This document shows positions 54,915 through 63,493 of a DNA stretch of 64,000 nt, in pieces. The notes beneath the pieces were generated by a model that saw only the letters and a program-made list of their open reading frames with translations, was not told where the DNA came from and ran no database searches. Position 1 is the first letter of the stretch. Each line of letters begins with the position of its first letter. The stretch is from Hyphomicrobium sp. D-2. GTDB taxonomy: Bacteria > Pseudomonadota > Alphaproteobacteria > Rhizobiales > Hyphomicrobiaceae. Location: positions 558,001-622,000 of the forward strand of contig NZ_JARXLA010000002.1 of assembly GCF_029872155.1 (NCBI RefSeq), given 5' to 3'. Made by a program: the position numbers and the translations under genes.

Positions 54915-55772
54915 ATGTCCGACAGCGCAGACGAACACGCGCATGACCATGATCACGGGTTGCGGCACGATCTGATGCAGATCAGTCGACGGCGCGCGCT
55001 TGGGCTGCTGGGTGCAGCGGGCGTCACGACCGCGCTGGCCGGTTGCGATGGTCCGTTTTTTGAGCGTGCGGAAGCCGATGTGATCGGCACGGGCGCGAAC
55101 GGCGCCGAGTGTGTTGCCCATCCGCCCGAAACGGCCGGTCCGTTTCCCGCCGATGGCTCGAACAGCGCACACGGCACGCTGGCCAACGTGCTGGACAAGA
55201 GCGGCATCGTGCGCGCCGACATGCGCACCAATCTCGATCCGCAGCAGCCTGCCGCCGAGGGCGCGCCGATCGAGCTGACGGTCGAGATCGTGGACGTGGC
55301 CAATCGCTGCCGCCCGCTGGAGGGCTATGCGATCTATCTGTGGCACTGCGATGCCGCCGGCCGCTATTCCATTTATGACCTGCCCGAGACCAGCTATCTG
55401 CGCGCCGTGGGCGTCACGGATGCGAACGGAGCGGTGACGTTCACCAGCATTTTCCCCGGCTGCTATCGCGGGCGTTTTCCGCACATCCACTTCGAGATTT
55501 ATCCGAGCCTCGAAAAGGCGACGAGCTATGAAAACCGCATCCTGACATCCCAGCTCGCAATGCCGGAGAAGCTGTGCGGCGAGGTTTATGCGGCATCGGA
55601 TGTCTATCGCGAGAGCGTGCCGAACTATGAGGGTATTCCGCTGGCGAAGGACGGCATCTTCGCCAACAACACGCCGCGTCAGCTTGCGGCGCAGACGCCG
55701 GTGATGGAAGCGGACGGTGCTGGCGGCTATCGCGGCAAGGTCGTCATCGGACTGAAGTCGTCGGCTGGGTAA
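54915..55772 (+). CDS. Tat-exported intradiol ring-cleavage dioxygenase homologue
   Basis: A 285-residue protein with a His-rich N-terminus (HAHDHDHGLRHD), a twin-arginine motif SRRRALGLLG and a lipobox-like ALAGC, then a Dioxygenase_C domain. The iron ligands of protocatechuate/catechol dioxygenases are in place: tyrosines in GRYSIYD and PGCYRGR and the histidine pair in FPHIHFEIY. Export of an aromatic-ring dioxygenase to the periplasm is unusual but known for this subgroup, whose substrate is not established. It stands alone with no beta-ketoadipate genes nearby. Confidence 0.83.
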   Translation: MSDSADEHAHDHDHGLRHDLMQISRRRALGLLGAAGVTTALAGCDGPFFERAEADVIGTGANGAECVAHPPETAGPFPADGSNSAHGTLANVLDKSGIVRADMRTNLDPQQPAAEGAPIELTVEIVDVANRCRPLEGYAIYLWHCDAAGRYSIYDLPETSYLRAVGVTDANGAVTFTSIFPGCYRGRFPHIHFEIYPSLEKATSYENRILTSQLAMPEKLCGEVYAASDVYRESVPNYEGIPLAKDGIFANNTPRQLAAQTPVMEADGAGGYRGKVVIGLKSSAG

Positions 55773-56036
55773 GCGATGGAGCACGGCGGCAGCGCCAGGC
55801 AGCGCGGGCACCTGCACGTTGCTGCATCTCGTGGCAAGGCTTCGGATTAGCGGCAGTGCGGCCGTACGTGCAAGGCGCTCCAATCCCGCTTTCCTGGTGA
55901 CGTTCTGAGAGCCTGCTCCGCCAGGACTTTCGGGCAGCGTTTCGTTTACAATGTTCGCAATATCGGCGGCGTAGGCGCGCGCGGGATCGGTTGCATGAGA
56001 CTAGTCAGCGCCGCGATGATGGTTTAATAAACCGCT
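55773..56036. other. Intergenic region between the dioxygenase and the leuA leader
   Basis: About 260 bases with no supported gene. It should hold the promoter for the leuA leader transcript. I see no convincing -35/-10 pair and no strong terminator for the dioxygenase gene. Confidence 0.35.
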
Positions 56037-56147
56037 ATGCGCCAGAACTCGGTCATTGATGGCATTCGATTTTTCCGCACGGAGCCCCTCCGTGGCAGCC
56101 GGTCGGCGCGCCTGCTTCAGCTTCCGATCCTCCTTAGCAACCCCTGA
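56037..56147 (+). CDS. leuL: Leucine-rich leader peptide of leuA
   Basis: A 36-codon frame from ATG 56037 to TGA 56145-56147. Its C-terminal part reads RLLQLPILLSNP, with five leucines and one isoleucine within ten codons, the hallmark of a leucine-responsive attenuation leader. It ends 111 bases before leuA, and its stop codon lies in the 5' arm of a perfect 9-bp RNA helix. Its ribosome site is weak. Leader peptides before leuA are predicted in other alphaproteobacteria. Too short for standard gene finders, but the Leu run and structure make it credible. Confidence 0.7.
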   Translation: MRQNSVIDGIRFFRTEPLRGSRSARLLQLPILLSNP

Positions 56148-56186
56148 GCTGTCACGGTTCCGGTGCCGCCGGAATGTGCTCAGGGG
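56078..56186 (+). promoter_or_regulatory. leuA attenuator RNA structures
   Basis: Three helices are visible. CACGGAG/CTCCGTG (56078-56084 with 56088-56094) lies inside the leader frame. CCCCTGAGC/GCTCAGGGG (56141-56149 with 56178-56186) overlaps the leader stop. TTCCGG/CCGGAA (56158-56163 with 56169-56174) is nested within it. Ribosome position on the leucine codons would decide which form. I could not identify a T-rich terminator tail, so whether control is transcriptional or translational is open. Confidence 0.55.
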
Positions 56187-56258
56187 ATGAAAAGTCGAGC
56201 GAGCTGATGGTACAACGCCGCCCATTGCCGGGCCGGCCCCTTTCGAAAGAATGACCTT

Positions 56259-57833
56259 ATGACCACTGATCCTAGCACCTCCGCCGCTGAGGGTTCCGAA
56301 GGCGACCGTGTCATAATTTTTGACACGACGCTGCGCGATGGCGAGCAGTGCCCCGGCGCCACGATGACGTTCGAGGAAAAGCTGGAGGTTGCCGACTGCC
56401 TCGACGAGATGGGCGTCGACATCATCGAAGCTGGATTTCCGATCGCGTCCGAAGGCGACTTTGAAGCCGTGACGGCCATTGCAAAGCGAGTGCAGAACGC
56501 GACCATCGCCGGCCTCGCGCGCGCCATCAACGCCGACATCGACCGTGCGGGCGAGGCAGTGAAGCACGCGCGCCGTGGACGCATCCATACGTTCGTTTCG
56601 ACGTCACCGATCCACTTGGCGCACCAGATGCGCAAGACGGAAGCCGAAGTGCTGGAGATCATCACGGCGACGGTCGCGCGGGCACGCAATCTGGTTGCGG
56701 ATGTCGAGTGGAGCGCGATGGACGCGACCCGCACCGGCATCGATTACCTGTGCCAGTGCGTCGATGCCGCGATCAAGGCCGGCGCGACCACCATCAACCT
56801 GCCGGACACGGTGGGCTATGCGACGCCGGACGAATACGCCGAAATGTTCCGCCAGGTGCGCGAGCGTGTGCCGGGCTCCGACAGGGCCGTGTTCTCCACC
56901 CATTGCCATAACGATCTGGGCCTTGCGGTTGCCAACTCGCTGGCGGCACTGGGCGCAGGCGCGCGCCAGATTGAATGCACCATCAACGGCATCGGCGAGC
57001 GTGCGGGCAACGCGGCGCTGGAAGAGATCGTGATGGCGATCAAGACCCGTCGCGACAAGCTGCGCTATGATACCGGCATCGAAAGCACGATGCTGGCGCG
57101 GGCGTCCAAGCTCGTGTCGGCGGTGACGAACTTCCCGGTGCAGTACAACAAGGCCATCGTTGGCCGCAACGCGTTCGCGCACGAGAGCGGCATCCATCAG
57201 GACGGCATCCTGAAGCATCAGCAGACGTATGAAATCATGACGCCGGAATCGGTTGGCGTCGGCAAGACATCGCTGGTGATGGGCAAGCACTCCGGCCGCA
57301 ACGCGTTCCGCTCCAAGCTGAAGGAGCTGGGCTACGACCTGGGCGAGAACGCGTTCGAGGATGCGTTCGTGCGCTTCAAGAGCCTTGCCGACCGCAAGAA
57401 GCACGTTTACGACGAGGACATCGAAGCGCTGGTCGATCAGGGTATCGCCCACATGCACGACCGCATGAAGGTGGTGTCGCTGACGGTGATCGCCGGCAAC
57501 ATGGGTCCGCAGACGGCGACGCTGACGCTGGATATCGACGGCGCGCAGCATACGGTGCAGGCGACGGGCAACGGACCTGTTGATGCAACCTTTAACGCCA
57601 TCAAGATGCTGGTGCCGCACGAGGTGAAGCTGGACCTCTATCAGGTGCACGCCGTGACCGAAGGCACCGATGCGCAGGCGGAAGTTTCAGTGCGGCTGGA
57701 GGAAGGTGAGCGCATGGTTACCGGCCGCGGCGCGGACACCGACACCATGGTTGCGTCGGCGCGGGCCTATCTGGCGGCGCTCAACAAGCTGATGGTGAAG
57801 CGACAGAAAATGGCTCACGTGCAGCAGATCTGA
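56259..57833 (+). CDS. leuA: 2-isopropylmalate synthase
   Basis: LeuA condenses acetyl-CoA with 2-oxoisovalerate, the committed step of leucine synthesis. The 524-residue product has the catalytic barrel ([18 protein letters not shown], the metal motif [17 protein letters not shown] and [19 protein letters not shown]), the linker [15 protein letters not shown] and the C-terminal leucine-binding regulatory domain (about 390-520). It stands downstream of a leucine-rich leader and is followed by a good terminator, so it is probably monocistronic with feedback at both RNA and protein level. Confidence 0.95.
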   Translation: MTTDPSTSAAEGSEGDRVIIFDTTLRDGEQCPGATMTFEEKLEVADCLDEMGVDIIEAGFPIASEGDFEAVTAIAKRVQNATIAGLARAINADIDRAGEAVKHARRGRIHTFVSTSPIHLAHQMRKTEAEVLEIITATVARARNLVADVEWSAMDATRTGIDYLCQCVDAAIKAGATTINLPDTVGYATPDEYAEMFRQVRERVPGSDRAVFSTHCHNDLGLAVANSLAALGAGARQIECTINGIGERAGNAALEEIVMAIKTRRDKLRYDTGIESTMLARASKLVSAVTNFPVQYNKAIVGRNAFAHESGIHQDGILKHQQTYEIMTPESVGVGKTSLVMGKHSGRNAFRSKLKELGYDLGENAFEDAFVRFKSLADRKKHVYDEDIEALVDQGIAHMHDRMKVVSLTVIAGNMGPQTATLTLDIDGAQHTVQATGNGPVDATFNAIKMLVPHEVKLDLYQVHAVTEGTDAQAEVSVRLEEGERMVTGRGADTDTMVASARAYLAALNKLMVKRQKMAHVQQI

Positions 57834-57854
57834 AGCGTAACCACACTTTGACAC

Positions 57855-57895
57855 CGGGCGCCGTTGCGATCGAATTGCTGCGGCGCCCGCTTTCT
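57855..57895 (+). terminator. Rho-independent terminator of leuA
   Basis: CGGGCGCCG (57855-57863) pairs perfectly with CGGCGCCCG (57881-57889), with a 17-base loop, followed by CTTTCTTG. It lies 22 bases after the leuA stop. Confidence 0.75.
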
Positions 57896-58023
57896 TGCCG
57901 GACAAGGCCAAGGCAGTTGTCTTGGAAATCGGCTATCACTTTTCCGGAAGCACGCTAGATTTCAGCAATTGCAACTTGCCGGTGCAGGTTGCCCCAGGGC
58001 GCTCGAATAATTGTGTACGCGTA

Positions 58024-59061
58024 ATGTTTGACGGCGTGGCCAAGGCTTTTTCGGATGATATCGCGATTGACCTCGGCACCGCGAATACGCTGGTGCATGT
58101 GATGGGGCGCGGCATCATCATCGACGAACCGTCAACGGTGGCCGTGCGTACGCGCAATGCCGCGCGGGAGATTCTTGCGGTCGGACGCAAGGCCAAGGCG
58201 CTGATGGCCGAGCCGGCCAAGGGCGTGGAGCTTGTTCACCCGCTACGTGAAGGCGTGATCGCTGATTTTGTCGCCGCCGAGGAAATGCTGCGCCAGCTTA
58301 TCCGGCGGGCGAAAACGATGCTGGGCTTCCGGCGGCCGCGCATTCTCATTTGCGTGCCTGCACAGGCGACGCCGGTGGAACGGCGCGCGGTGTATGAGAC
58401 GGCCAAATCTCTCGGTGCGCGCAAGGTCTATCTGATTGCCGAGCCGGTGGCGGCATCGCTAGGCGCAGGGCTGCCAGTTGGCGAGCCGGGTGGCGCGATG
58501 GTGCTCGACATCGGTGGCGGCAGCTCTGACATCGCGGTGCTGAGTGCTGGCGAGATTATTTCAGCGCGCACACTGCGCATCGCCGGCAACGCGATGGATG
58601 CCGCTATCGTGCGCTATGTGCGGCGCCAGCATCAGCTTCACATCAGCGACGCCAACGCCGAACGCATGAAGGTGCAACTGGGCACCGCCATCGCCAAAAG
58701 CAGCGGCCGTGTCGCCGAAGCGCACATTCGTGGGCGGGATCTGCAGCAGGGCACGGCGAAAACGGTGGTGCTGGGCGCGCGCGATATCGCCGAGGCACTG
58801 GCCGAACCGATCGAGGCGCTGGCCGACTTCGTGCAGCGGGCGTTGGAGGATCTGATGCCGGAGACGCTGCGCGATATACGTCAGCGCGGCATTCACCTCA
58901 CCGGCGGCGGTGCGATGCTGGACAAGCTGGACGTGGCGCTGACGCGGCAGGTGGGGGTGCCGTTTCACCTGCAGCCCAACCCGATGCACTGCGTGGTCAA
59001 AGGATCGGCGGCGGTGCTGGCCGGCCTTGACAGCTACAAGCACCTGCTGATGAAGAACTGA
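58024..59061 (+). CDS. MreB-like rod-shape actin homologue
   Basis: A 345-residue actin-fold ATPase of the MreB family: phosphate loop 1 DIAIDLGTANTLVHV, GRGIIIDEPSTVAV, the glutamate region VYLIAEPVAASLGAGL, phosphate loop 2 MVLDIGGGSSDIAVLS and the adenosine loop HLTGGGAMLDKLD. The start at ATG 58024 matches MreB length; a frame from 57895 would begin inside the leuA terminator. mreC and mreD do not follow, and the sequence departs from housekeeping MreB (for example MGRGIIIDEPSTVA), so it may be a paralogue. Confidence 0.85.
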   Translation: MFDGVAKAFSDDIAIDLGTANTLVHVMGRGIIIDEPSTVAVRTRNAAREILAVGRKAKALMAEPAKGVELVHPLREGVIADFVAAEEMLRQLIRRAKTMLGFRRPRILICVPAQATPVERRAVYETAKSLGARKVYLIAEPVAASLGAGLPVGEPGGAMVLDIGGGSSDIAVLSAGEIISARTLRIAGNAMDAAIVRYVRRQHQLHISDANAERMKVQLGTAIAKSSGRVAEAHIRGRDLQQGTAKTVVLGARDIAEALAEPIEALADFVQRALEDLMPETLRDIRQRGIHLTGGGAMLDKLDVALTRQVGVPFHLQPNPMHCVVKGSAAVLAGLDSYKHLLMKN

Positions 59062-59256
59062 GCTGGCGTGCGGAGCGCGAGCGCGCCGGTAGACGCACCA
59101 GCTTCAGGTGCTGGCGCTCAGGAGCGCGTTGCGAAGCCATTTCCAAATGGAGAGCACAACAGGCCGCGCAAAGCCGAATGTCTTACGTGAGACTTCTCAG
59201 CGTGCCGTGCCCGACTACGCGGGACGGTTTTTCAGCGGCTAAGTATTTGAAAAGAA

Positions 59257-59332
<76 letters not shown>

Positions 59333-59674
59333 AACGCCACGAATGGCACCCTTCCAAAACATAAAACCGAAGCCGGTACTGCTTTAGAAGGCAAAGGGGC
59401 CCGCCACCGCGAACCCCTGTGAAGAGGCGTGTAGCACCCTGGATGCCCCGTGTCCAGCGTTTGAATGCAGCTTTTTAAAACGTCTCACCAAAGCCCGTTT
59501 AAGACGGCAATCATTGAACTTTTGGATAGTCGTGCGGAAAGGCAACTGGGTGCTGATCGCGGGGCGCGGAAGGATTAGAATGGAAGCCGAGTCGAAACGG
59601 CGGGCGGTCACATGACTGCAGCCGAGCTGTTACAACTCACGTGACGTGCAGCCATAGTCTGGCGGGGCGGTGCC
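59333..59674. other. Intergenic region upstream of tRNA-Lys and the PilZ gene
   Basis: About 340 bases without a supported gene. It must contain the promoter of the minus-strand tRNA-Lys and of the PilZ gene. No clear hairpin or repeat was found. Confidence 0.35.
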
Positions 59675-59980
59675 ATGGAAGAACGCCGCAAGGTTTCGCG
59701 CCATCGGGTCCTCAAGGAGGGCAAGATTGTCTATGCCGATGCGATGCGCGTTCTCGACTGCACCATCCGCGACATCTCCGAGGCCGGCGCGCGCATTCTG
59801 ATCGCCAGCACCTTCGGGCTGCCTGACACGTTTCATCTGTATGAGAAGTCGTCCGGGCGGCTTTATCCGGCCAGGCTGATCTGGCGCCGCGCCAATATGG
59901 CCGGTGTTGCCTTCGATGGTCCACCGACCGACATTCACGATCCGAACAACCGTCGCTTCGCCCGTTTGAGGTTTATCTGA
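59675..59980 (+). CDS. PilZ-domain protein
   Basis: A 101-residue stand-alone PilZ domain. It has an arginine-rich start, MEERRKVSRHRVLKEGKI, that fits the RxxxR part of the cyclic-di-GMP site, and CTIRDISEAGARI, which fits the D/N-x-S-x-x-G part. The last strands IWRRANMAGVAFDG are typical. Single-domain PilZ proteins often carry c-di-GMP signals to motility or envelope targets, though many alphaproteobacterial versions have not been shown to bind it. No partner is adjacent. Confidence 0.85.
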   Translation: MEERRKVSRHRVLKEGKIVYADAMRVLDCTIRDISEAGARILIASTFGLPDTFHLYEKSSGRLYPARLIWRRANMAGVAFDGPPTDIHDPNNRRFARLRFI

Positions 59981-60066
59981 CGCGCAGCGGTCGTGACGTG
60001 CCGCGGATCAAGTTCGGAGCAGCAGTCGGTTGCCCCGGGAAGACTGCGGTGCTTACAGCCTCGCAG

Positions 60067-60405
60067 TTAATGCGGCTGCAGGAATATCGCGCGATAGCCG
60101 CCAGTATCATCCAGCACAAACATTTCCTTGAGCTGAGGATGGCGCAACGGTTGGCCGGACGTGTCGGCTAACAGGTTCTGCTCGGAAACGTAGGCGATGT
60201 ATTCGGTCTCGGCGTTTTCGGCCAGCAGGTGATAAAACGGCTGTTCCTTGTGCGGCCGGATATCTTCTGGAATCGACAGCCACCATTCCTCGGTGTTGTC
60301 GAATACCGGATCGATGTCGAAGATGATGCCGCGAAACGGGAAGATGCGGTGGCGCACGACCTGACCGACCGAAAATTTAGCTCGCGTCTGTTTGCTCGCG
60401 CCCAT
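60067..60405 (-). CDS. hspQ: Heat shock protein HspQ
   Basis: A 112-residue cytosolic protein from ATG 60405 (MGASKQTRAKFSVGQ). It shows the HspQ blocks VVRHRIFPFRGIIFDIDPVFD, NTEEWWLSIPEDIRP, EQPFYHLLAENAETEYIAYV and SEQNLLADTSG. In enterobacteria HspQ binds hemimethylated oriC DNA and is a specificity factor for Lon protease; its role here is inferred from the family. It is monocistronic. A longer frame from 60438 would add eleven unrelated residues. Confidence 0.9.
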   Translation of the reverse strand: MGASKQTRAKFSVGQVVRHRIFPFRGIIFDIDPVFDNTEEWWLSIPEDIRPHKEQPFYHLLAENAETEYIAYVSEQNLLADTSGQPLRHPQLKEMFVLDDTGGYRAIFLQPH

Positions 60406-60501
60406 GTGTCTGTCCGAACAAGGAATGCACGCGATCAACTGAGCGCGTCGCTTGGCAATTCGCAGGCAGCGTTTTCACCGCCATACCGCCAATTGAATGA
60501 C

Positions 60502-60535
60502 GCGTGCACCGACCGGAATTTCAGCCGGTGCACGC
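60502..60535 (-). terminator. Hairpin downstream of the malyl-CoA lyase gene
   Basis: GCGTGCACCG (60502-60511) and CGGTGCACGC (60526-60535) form a perfect 10-bp stem, with further pairing of CCGG and CCGG-like bases in the loop. It lies 64 bases beyond the stop of the minus-strand lyase gene. There is no strong T-tract. Confidence 0.5.
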
Positions 60536-60598
60536 TGTGTCGTGACGTTCAAAGCGTGCGCTGCCTGGTCCGCCATGCGTGTGCGGACCTATGCGCTA

Positions 60599-61651
60599 TT
60601 AAAGGCCGTAGGCGGCAGCTTTCTCAGGGTCCTTCGTCGCCACCAGGCGGGCGAGGTCAACGATCACCTTGGCCTGTTTCCAGGTTGCGTCGTCCTGCAT
60701 CTTGCCGTCGATCATCACTGCGCCGGTGCCGTCGGGCATCGCATCAAGAATGCGCTTTGCGAACGCCACTTCCTTCTCGTCCGGTGAGAAGACGCGCTTG
60801 GCGATATCGATCTGCGTCGGGTGCAGCGACCAGGCGCCGAGGCAACCCTGCAGGAAGGCATTGCGGAACTGCGCTTCGCATGCGGCCCCGTCGGAGAAGT
60901 CACCGAACGGGCCATAGAACGGCTTGAGACCATAGGCGAGGCAGGCGTCGACCATCTTGCCGACGGTGTAGTGCCAGAGATCCTGCTGGTAGAACGCGCG
61001 CGGGTTGCCTGCGCTGCCGGCGTCGGCCAGCACGCCATAGTCAGGGTGACCACCGCCAACGCGCGTGGTCTTCATGCCGCGCGATGCGGCGAGGTCGGCG
61101 GGGCCGAGGCTCATGCCGTGCATGCGTGGCGAAGCGGCAGCGATGGCTTCAACGTTGTTGACGCCCTCAGCGGTTTCCAGAATGGCGTGGATCATGATGG
61201 GCTTGGTGACGCCGTTGCGTGCCTCAAGCTGGGCCAGCAACTGGTCGAGATAATGGATGTCCCAAGGGCCCTCCACCTTCGGCAGCATGATGACGTCGAG
61301 CTTGTTACCGGCGGCCGCAACGATCTCGGTCACGTCGTCCAGCATCCAGGGGCTGTTGAGGCAGTTGATGCGCGTCCAAAGCCCGGTTGTGCCGAAATCA
61401 TTCTCCTGCGCCATGGCGATGAAACCGGCGCGTGCGGCCTGCTTCTGGTCGGCGGGAATTGCGTCCTCAAGGTTGCCGAGCACGACGTCCACCTGACCCG
61501 CAATGTCCTTGATCTTGGAGCGGATCTTTTCATTGTGCGGCGGCACGAAGTGAATCATGCGCTCAAGGCGCACCGGCTGGGCGCGGTAGGGCTCCGGGGC
61601 ACCAATCGCGAGTGGTGAGTAAAACTTGGCGGGTGTGCGGCTGGCGGCCAT
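60599..61651 (-). CDS. HpcH/HpaI-family CoA ester lyase, probably L-malyl-CoA/beta-methylmalyl-CoA lyase
   Basis: A 350-residue TIM-barrel lyase starting [19 protein letters not shown]. Family marks include [11 protein letters not shown], the metal-site region [33 protein letters not shown] and [38 protein letters not shown], and a late [18 protein letters not shown]. It resembles Mcl1/MclA, which cleaves malyl-CoA and methylmalyl-CoA in the ethylmalonyl-CoA or serine pathways. The rest of those pathways is not in the window, so the exact reaction is inferred. A MarR gene lies just upstream on the same strand. Confidence 0.85.
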   Translation of the reverse strand: MAASRTPAKFYSPLAIGAPEPYRAQPVRLERMIHFVPPHNEKIRSKIKDIAGQVDVVLGNLEDAIPADQKQAARAGFIAMAQENDFGTTGLWTRINCLNSPWMLDDVTEIVAAAGNKLDVIMLPKVEGPWDIHYLDQLLAQLEARNGVTKPIMIHAILETAEGVNNVEAIAAASPRMHGMSLGPADLAASRGMKTTRVGGGHPDYGVLADAGSAGNPRAFYQQDLWHYTVGKMVDACLAYGLKPFYGPFGDFSDGAACEAQFRNAFLQGCLGAWSLHPTQIDIAKRVFSPDEKEVAFAKRILDAMPDGTGAVMIDGKMQDDATWKQAKVIVDLARLVATKDPEKAAAYGL

Positions 61652-61767
61652 CGATACAGAGCTCCCATATTGGCAATGGGGCGCACCATATTGCCTCACC
61701 GATAGGTGTCAACGATGAGCACCGGGGCGAGGGCGCGGCTATTCAGCGATCCTATGGCACTATTGAG

Positions 61768-61800
61768 AAGCCCCCGCGCCGGGTTGCGGCGCGGGGGCTT
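61768..61800 (-). terminator. 14-bp hairpin downstream of the MarR gene
   Basis: AAGCCCCCGCGCCG (61768-61781) pairs perfectly with CGGCGCGGGGGCTT (61787-61800) around a 5-base loop. It lies between the MarR stop (61869) and the malyl-CoA lyase start (61651), both minus strand, and probably separates their transcripts. A smaller GAGACA/TGTCTC hairpin follows at about 61805-61819. Confidence 0.7.
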
Positions 61801-61868
61801 GATGGAGACAGTTTGTCTCTGTGCTGAAATCGATACAGGATGCGCAGGCAGCGCTATCCAATAGCGTT

Positions 61869-62351
61869 TCAGGATCCCGCCGGCTCAAATGCGGCAACGA
61901 TCGAACGGAGATTAGAAACGAAGGTCTTTGCACGTGTGGCGGGCAGAGCGGCGACCAGTTCCTGCTCGATGCGACCCATGATCGGCTCGGACTTTTTAAT
62001 AACGTCGCGACCTGCCTCGGTGAGCGAAATTGCATAGGCCCGCGCGTCATGACGCGTACGCTTGCGCTTCAACAGGCCTTTGCGCGTCAGAAGCTGAACC
62101 ACCTGCGACACCGTTGAACGGTCGATGCCCGTTGCATTGATGATGTCCTGCTGGCTGAGGCCATCCTTTTGTGAGGCAGCGCGCAGTACGGTGTACTGCG
62201 TGGTCGTGATGTCGATGCCGTCCATGTGCTGCTGGAACAATTCGCCGGCACACTGGTGAACGCGGTGGAGGAGATGCAGCGTAGAAGAATTCAAGGTTAT
62301 GCTACCTTCGCGAGAGAGGGTTGTTGGCCTGCCCCGAGTGATTGTGTCCAC
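61869..62351 (-). CDS. MarR-family transcriptional regulator
   Basis: A 160-residue winged-helix repressor: TTTQYTVLRAASQKDGLSQQD, recognition helix region GIDRSTVSQVVQLLTRKGLLKRKR and the wing RHDARAYAISLTEAGRDV, with helices at both ends for dimerisation. MarR proteins usually repress neighbouring genes and release DNA on binding small phenolic or oxidising ligands. Here the neighbours are the malyl-CoA lyase (same strand, separated by a hairpin) and a divergent AraC-type gene 103 bases away. The target is not evident. Confidence 0.9.
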   Translation of the reverse strand: MDTITRGRPTTLSREGSITLNSSTLHLLHRVHQCAGELFQQHMDGIDITTTQYTVLRAASQKDGLSQQDIINATGIDRSTVSQVVQLLTRKGLLKRKRTRHDARAYAISLTEAGRDVIKKSEPIMGRIEQELVAALPATRAKTFVSNLRSIVAAFEPAGS

Positions 62352-62454
62352 ACCGAAGCTCGGCGGACGGATTAAACGCGAGATTCACTTTGCGTGCTTG
62401 ACCTAGGTGGCACAATTGATTGACCCTAGCGGCACTGTCGGGGTGAGGATTTGA

Positions 62455-63390
62455 ATGCTTACAGCCTTTTCGACGGACGACGTCAACGAACGCGACAGAA
62501 TCTCCTATTGGTTCGATGTCGCATCGAAGGCGTTCTTCGATCATACATTCGTGCCGCAGACGCATAAGTTTCGCGGTTCGATCGGCGGCGGTACGCTCGG
62601 CCCAATCAGTCTCATGCGGTGCGAGTTTGCGCCGTGTGAAGTACGCCGCACGCGGCTGAATGCCCTGCAGGACGGCATCGACAACGCGATTATCTGCATT
62701 CGCCTTGAGGGCAAGTCTCGCTTTGTTCAGGGGGATCGCGAACTCATCGTTGAACCCGGCATGATTGTGCTGGAGGACCCCGCGCAACCGCAGCACACCG
62801 ATTTTCTTGAAGCCAATCGCTCGCTTTACGTCAGCGTTCCCCGATTGATGCTGGAGGAACGGATAGGTCGCGTCGATACGTTGCGTACGATATCGACGGA
62901 ACAGACGATCCCCGCACTGGCAAGTGAGTTTGTACATCTGGTTGAAGGGCGCCTTGGCAGTATCGAGCCAGACGCGCAAGATCCGCTAGCGGAGCAAGTG
63001 GTCAATCTGTTCGCATTGGCGTTCGGCAATGACAATCGTGCACCCTCGACAACAGTGCGCGGCCATGCGCTGCAGCGGCTGAAGATGGCAATCAACGCGC
63101 GCCTTGCCGATCCCGATCTCAAGCCGGCACTTGCGGCGGCTGCGGCCGGCATCAGTGTGCGCTATGCCAACGCATTGCTTGCTGAGGAAAACTCATCGGT
63201 TGAGAAATACGTGATGCAGCGGCGCCTGCAATGTTGCCGGCAGGCGCTTGAGGACACACGCCAGAGCCATCGAACGGTAAGCGAAATTGCGTTCAGCTGG
63301 GGCTTTTCGGATTTGTCGCATTTCTCGCGGCGGTTCCGTGCCGAATTTGGCATCACCGCATCGCAATGCCGCCGGGAAGCACTGGGCTGA
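62455..63390 (+). CDS. AraC-family regulator with AraC-binding-like N-terminus
   Basis: A 311-residue regulator. The N-terminal half (about 1-180) follows the AraC_binding_2 pattern found in FeaR/AlkR-like regulators (SYWFDVASKAFFDHTFVPQ, DNAIICIRLEGKSRFVQGDRE). The C-terminal AraC domain (about 205-308) has LAAAAAGISVRYANALLAEE and VSEIAFSWGFSDLSHFSRRFRAEFG. It is divergent from the MarR gene. The inducer and targets are unknown; aromatic-compound control is common in this group. Confidence 0.88.
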   Translation: MLTAFSTDDVNERDRISYWFDVASKAFFDHTFVPQTHKFRGSIGGGTLGPISLMRCEFAPCEVRRTRLNALQDGIDNAIICIRLEGKSRFVQGDRELIVEPGMIVLEDPAQPQHTDFLEANRSLYVSVPRLMLEERIGRVDTLRTISTEQTIPALASEFVHLVEGRLGSIEPDAQDPLAEQVVNLFALAFGNDNRAPSTTVRGHALQRLKMAINARLADPDLKPALAAAAAGISVRYANALLAEENSSVEKYVMQRRLQCCRQALEDTRQSHRTVSEIAFSWGFSDLSHFSRRFRAEFGITASQCRREALG

Positions 63391-63493
63391 GCGCACGTTG
63401 TGACTGGCCGGACCGGGTGACGACAGGGGTTGCGACAAGAACAGGCAACCAGGTGATCAGGTGAGAGCCGCGCAACGGTACCGAGCGCTGCGC

